Source: Temnothorax longispinosus
Lineage: Eukaryota > Arthropoda > Insecta > Hymenoptera > Formicidae
Assembly (NCBI RefSeq): GCF_030848805.1
Contig: NC_092363.1
Coordinates: 19,128,600-19,192,599 of the forward strand
Reading direction: 5' to 3'
Length of the DNA stretch: 64,000 bases
Both the position numbers and the translations under genes were made by a program. Positions 60,302 to 64,000 of this stretch are shown here, in pieces (the stretch's first letter is position 1; each line of letters begins with the position of its first letter). Under the pieces are notes generated by a model that saw nothing but the letters and a program-made list of their open reading frames with translations, was not told the DNA's origin and searched no databases.

Positions 60302-61796
60302 ATGAGCATGTTCAATTTATCATCGAATTTCCAAGGAAAACCAAAAGGCAAACAAAAAGAAAAAGGATGCCGACTATTCCACGCCAAGGACTTTCAATCC
60401 TTGATGTATCCCTGTTTCATGTTGTGCCGTATTCTGGGTATATTTCCATATAAGATCAACGCTTCAACCTTCGAGATTTCAAAACCATACTATATTCTGT
60501 GGGCTGTCGTTACCTGTGCTTGTGGTATTCACGCACTGATATGCTTATATAATTCTCCCATTTTTGGAAAATATGATGAATATGACAAAATCGATATGAA
60601 AAGCTTACCCAGAGCTCTTGGAAATTATTGCGCGTTGGTGTTTGGCGGTTTTATAATAACCGTTACCCTCGTTCTAAGCGGCCCGCGAATGCGTTTGCTC
60701 CAGATTATATTGAAGATATCTTCAAGACTACCCGCAGAATCATATCAAAAGCTATCTAAACTGATCCACACTAAAGATATCATTGGTTTTCTTTATCTAG
60801 TTGCGATGATGTTGGTATACATGTACACGTTGAAAATGAATGCTTTCTTTCATATGTACATCGTTCTAGTGATATTTCAAATGGATATGCTGTATATGAA
60901 TTGCGTTTGTGTGCTAAAAATCTGTTTCAAAAGAATCAATGATAATCTGATATACATGCGAGAACTCATGACAATTGACGATCCACGTGGCTTTAGACCG
61001 ATCTATCACGAGCAGAGAAATCCATTTTTAATAATGGAGCTCAAGACTCTGAAGAAGCAACATCTGACAATCACCGATACGGTGCAGATGCTAAATATGA
61101 TCTTCAGTTTGCAGCTTCTCGCTACAATAGTCATAACTTTCTTCGATCTCACGGTCTATCTATACTACTATATATTCAACTGGCAATATATCTTATTAAT
61201 GAGTGCTTCGGATGAAACATTACCTCGCATATTCTATTTTTCACCTATAGTGTATAATATTATAAAAATATCATTGGTAGTATGGGCCTGCGAGACGGGC
61301 AAAAATCAAGCTTTGCAAATCACTACTTCTATTCACGATATACTGAACAACATCACCGATGAGCAAATCAAAGGCGAGGTAATATAATGGAAAATTAAAC
61401 TTTTAAATTTCTTTTAAATTATATATTATAAAACAGTTTTTTAAAATCTATCTGATTCATAATTACTGTACATACTTTTCTACATTTAATAATTTTGTAA
61501 TTGCAGTTGCATCTGTTCTCTTTGCAAACACTTCACTGTGAAAATACATTTTCCGCAAAAGGTTTTATTGTAGATGCGAAGCTTCTTGCTGCAGTGGGTG
61601 ATTGATATATCTTAATTAATTCTTAATCACATAATTTGTTAACGAAATTAATAATGAATAAGATACATTTTATTTATTTTCTAAATTTTGCTTTTAGGTA
61701 GTGGGTAATATCGTTACATACGTATTAATATTATACCAATTCAAGCGCATGTCATATTCTTGCGAGAGAAAGGCAAACAATATGGAAGTAATTTAA
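60302..61796 (+). CDS. Gustatory receptor copy 22, intact, 420 aa
   Basis: Exons 60302-61378, 61507-61593 and 61698-61796. The first ATG gives MSMFNLSS; the one at 60308 aligns with MFN elsewhere. With copy 23 it forms a separate branch marked by a longer first extracellular loop (IFGKYDEYDKIDMKSLPRAL), LVLSGPRMRLLQIILKISSRL, DDPRGFRPIYHEQRN, and exon 2 with AKGFIVDAKLLAA. Exon 3 has TYVLILYQF followed by KRMSYSC. The exon 2 donor is GCA/GTGGGT. Its frame is clean, and its sequence from the SGPRM motif onward is almost the same as copy 23. Confidence 0.91.
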
Positions 61797-62425
61797 TTAG
61801 AAGAAGAAATATAATTCAAGAAATAAGTGTATTTTCAGATATTAGAGATATCTGGTTTTTATATGTATGTATATTGGATTATTAATATTTTCTTCCGTTA
61901 TGATTAGAGATTAGAATATAATCTCGCTGGACATTTTATATTTTATAATTGTACAGTTATTGTTGTATTATGTACATTAAGTTTAATATATATTAAAATT
62001 ATATAAAATATTTGTAATTCATGATTGTGTAAAGAAAGCTACGACGAAAAATATTGTTAATAATATATAATTTTAATCGGTAAATTATATACATATGTAT
62101 AAATATTTAGATATTAGAAAATTAACTTGTATGTTCTTTAAAAACAAAAATATTAAATCTTAAAAGTGTAATATAAAGCTATTGTACATCCTGCGAAAAG
62201 AAAGAGAGACAGAGAAAATATTAAACTCTGAATCATAGACAGTCGTTATTAATGGATCTCTTAGAAATTAGAATCATTTAAAAATTAAACTAATTTATAT
62301 GTGAAAATTACACAGTTTATGGTTTCTTTTTCATAAATGCACACATAAATGTTATTTTGTGAGTCATATGCCACAGCAATATAATAGAACATTTTTTTGT
62401 GGAATCCATCTCAAGAATAATAAAT
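61797..62425. other. Spacer between Gr copies 22 and 23
   Basis: AT-rich; contains the clade-B-like upstream phrase around 62240-62260 (GTCGTTATTAATGGATC). No gene seen. Confidence 0.5.
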
Positions 62426-62545
62426 GCCGATCGAAGAACGTCATGGTTACTTCACGACTAACAAGTGACTTCTTCAGTTTTATATTTTTGCTTGACGCAG
62501 CATTTATTCGCAGTTTCAAAATTAAACTCATCGAGTGTACATGGG
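62426..62545 (+). promoter_or_regulatory. Distal element and putative core promoter of Gr copy 23
   Basis: Distal element 62426-62469 (CGATCGAAGAACGTCATGG). Core block 62512-62545 with GCAGTTTCAAAATTAAACTC and ACATG at +28; ends 175 bp before the ancestral start position. Confidence 0.55.
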
Positions 62546-62734
62546 ACGTAGAATTCATATTAGTTTACACAGTTGTTACGAAGAAACGGATTTGAAAAGT
62601 ACATTTATAAAAGAAAATCTTGTAATCACATCTATATTAATGCTGGAGTGTACTAATTAATAACAATTAGGCAAGATTTTATGACATAGTTTGTTGTCTC
62701 CCATAAATTTCTATTAAACGTGTACAATTTGAAA

Positions 62735-64000
62735 ATGCAACGACACATCAAAGGCAGAACGGGGAACAAACGGTGGCTGTTCTACGCTACGGACTTTCAA
62801 TCCCTGATGTATCCCTGTTTCACGTTGTGCCGTATTCTGGGTATATTTCCGTATAAGATCAACGCTTCAACCTTCGAGTTTTCAAAACCATACTATATTC
62901 TATGGGCTGTCGTTACCTGTGTTTGTGGTATTCACGCACTGATATGCCTATATAGTTCTCCATTTTCCATAGTTTCCATTTTTGGAAAATATGATGAATA
63001 TGACAAAATCGATATAAAAAGTTTACCCAGGGCTCTTAGAAGTTATTTCGGGTTGGTGTTTGGCGGTTTTATAATAACCGTTACCCTCGTTCTAAGCGGC
63101 CCGCGAATGCGTTTGCTCCAGATTATATTGAAGATATCTTCAAGACTACCCGCAGAATCATATCAAAAGCTATCTAAACTGATCCACACTAAAGATATCA
63201 TTGGTTTTCTTTATTTAGTTGCGATGATGTTGGTATACATGTACACGTTGAAAATGAATGCTTTCTTTCATATGTACATCGTTCTAGTGATATTTCAAAT
63301 GGATATGCTGTATATGAATTGCGTTTGTGTACTAAAAATCTGTTTCAAAAGAATCAATGATAATCTGGCATACATGCGAGGACTCATGACAATTGACGAT
63401 CCACGTGGCTTTAGACCGATCTATCACGACCAGAGAAATCCATTTTTAATAATGGAGCTCAAGGCTCTGAAGAAGCAACATCTGACAATTACCGATACGG
63501 TGCAGATGCTAAATATGATCTTCAGTTTGCAGCTTCTCGCTACAATAGTCATAACTTTCTTCAATGTCACGGTCTATCTATACTACTCTATATTCAACTG
63601 GCAGTATATCTTATTAATAAGTACTTCGGGTGAAACATTACCTCGCATACTCTATTTTTTACCCATGGTGTATCATATTATAAAAATATTATTGGTAGTA
63701 TGGGCCTGCGAGACGGGCAAAAATCAAGCTTTACAAATCACTACTTCTATTCACGATATAATGACCAACATCACCGATGAGCAAATCAAAAGCGAGGTAA
63801 TATAATGGAAAATTAAACTTTTAAATTTCTTTTAAATTATATTTTATAAAACAATTTTTTAAAATCTATCTGATTTATAATTACTGTACATACTTTTCTA
63901 CATTTAATAATTTTGTAATTGCAGTTACATCTGTTTTCCTTGCAAACACTTCACTGCGAAAATACATTTTCTGCAAAAGGTTTTATTGTAGATGCGAAGT
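62735..64000 (+). CDS. Gustatory receptor copy 23, partial (runs off window), ancestral ATG lost
   Basis: Exon 1 (62720)62735-63796; exon 2 begins at 63925 and is cut by the window end after 76 of 87 bases; exon 3 lies outside. The ancestral start position reads GTG at 62720 (GTGTACAATTTG where copy 22 has ATGTTCAATTTA). The next in-frame ATG is five codons later at 62735, giving MQRHIKGRTG, so little is lost. It lacks the basic linker residues of copy 22 but adds FSIVS before IFGKYDEYDK. Near-identical to copy 22 from about 63080 onward, including intron 1, which points to recent duplication or conversion. Confidence 0.87.

Noticed and set aside
1..64000. CRISPR array, operon or prokaryotic features
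   Set aside because: Spliced genes, AT-rich spacers and insect receptor families show an arthropod genome; repeats are gene duplications and microsatellites.

Overview
The window is eukaryotic, AT-rich insect DNA, most plausibly from an ant or another hymenopteran (inferred from family style; no species can be read from the sequence). It is almost entirely one tandem array of insect gustatory receptor (Gr, 7tm_7 family) genes, all on the + strand. I find 23 copies: 19 intact or nearly intact reading frames (copy 23 runs off the right edge), four clear pseudogenes (copies 1, 3, 13, 18), and one short extra relic. The ligand of each receptor cannot be read from the sequence.

Every copy has the same architecture. 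A long exon 1 (about 350 codons) carries the N-terminus and most membrane segments. After a short phase-0 intron (roughly 115-165 nt) comes exon 2, exactly 87 nt wherever it is complete. After a second phase-0 intron (roughly 70-105 nt) comes exon 3, which encodes the last membrane segment with the Gr signature Thr-Tyr-(5 hydrophobic)-Gln-Phe and a short tail. Predicted proteins are about 395-420 aa.

Layout. Positions 1-18 kb: clade A copies 1, 2, 4, 5, 6 with one scrambled clade B relic (copy 3) between 2 and 4. 18-21.6 kb: clade B copy 7. 22-34 kb: clade A copies 8-11. 34-53 kb: clade B copies 12-19, in two subclades: B1 (3, 7, 12, 14, 19) and B2 (13, 16, 17, 18, 20), with copy 15 a B2/B1 chimera. 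54-64 kb: copy 20 (B2), the divergent copy 21, a relic, and the closely related pair 22 and 23. Clade A blocks followed by a B1 gene occur twice (copies 6/7 and 11/12) with matching spacers, indicating block duplication.

Spacers are AT-rich and repetitive. The most conserved non-coding sequence is a block of about 35 bp lying about 130-215 bp before each start codon. It looks like an arthropod Inr plus DPE core promoter, with A(+1)-to-DPE spacing fixed at +28 in the copies I counted. Clade B genes also carry a palindrome-rich distal element (CGATCG ... CCATGG) about 70-80 bp further upstream. Clade A spacers carry that same region inverted about 1 kb before the gene, with the DPE part missing. 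Other content: a decayed mariner transposase fragment with partial copies carried along by the array, two inverted-repeat elements, a degenerate tRNA-like sequence and two long microsatellites.

The main points of interest are the conserved core promoter, three independent losses of the ancestral ATG at its first base, two mosaic (gene conversion) genes, an inversion inside a pseudogene, and two otherwise intact pseudogenes each with a single lesion.
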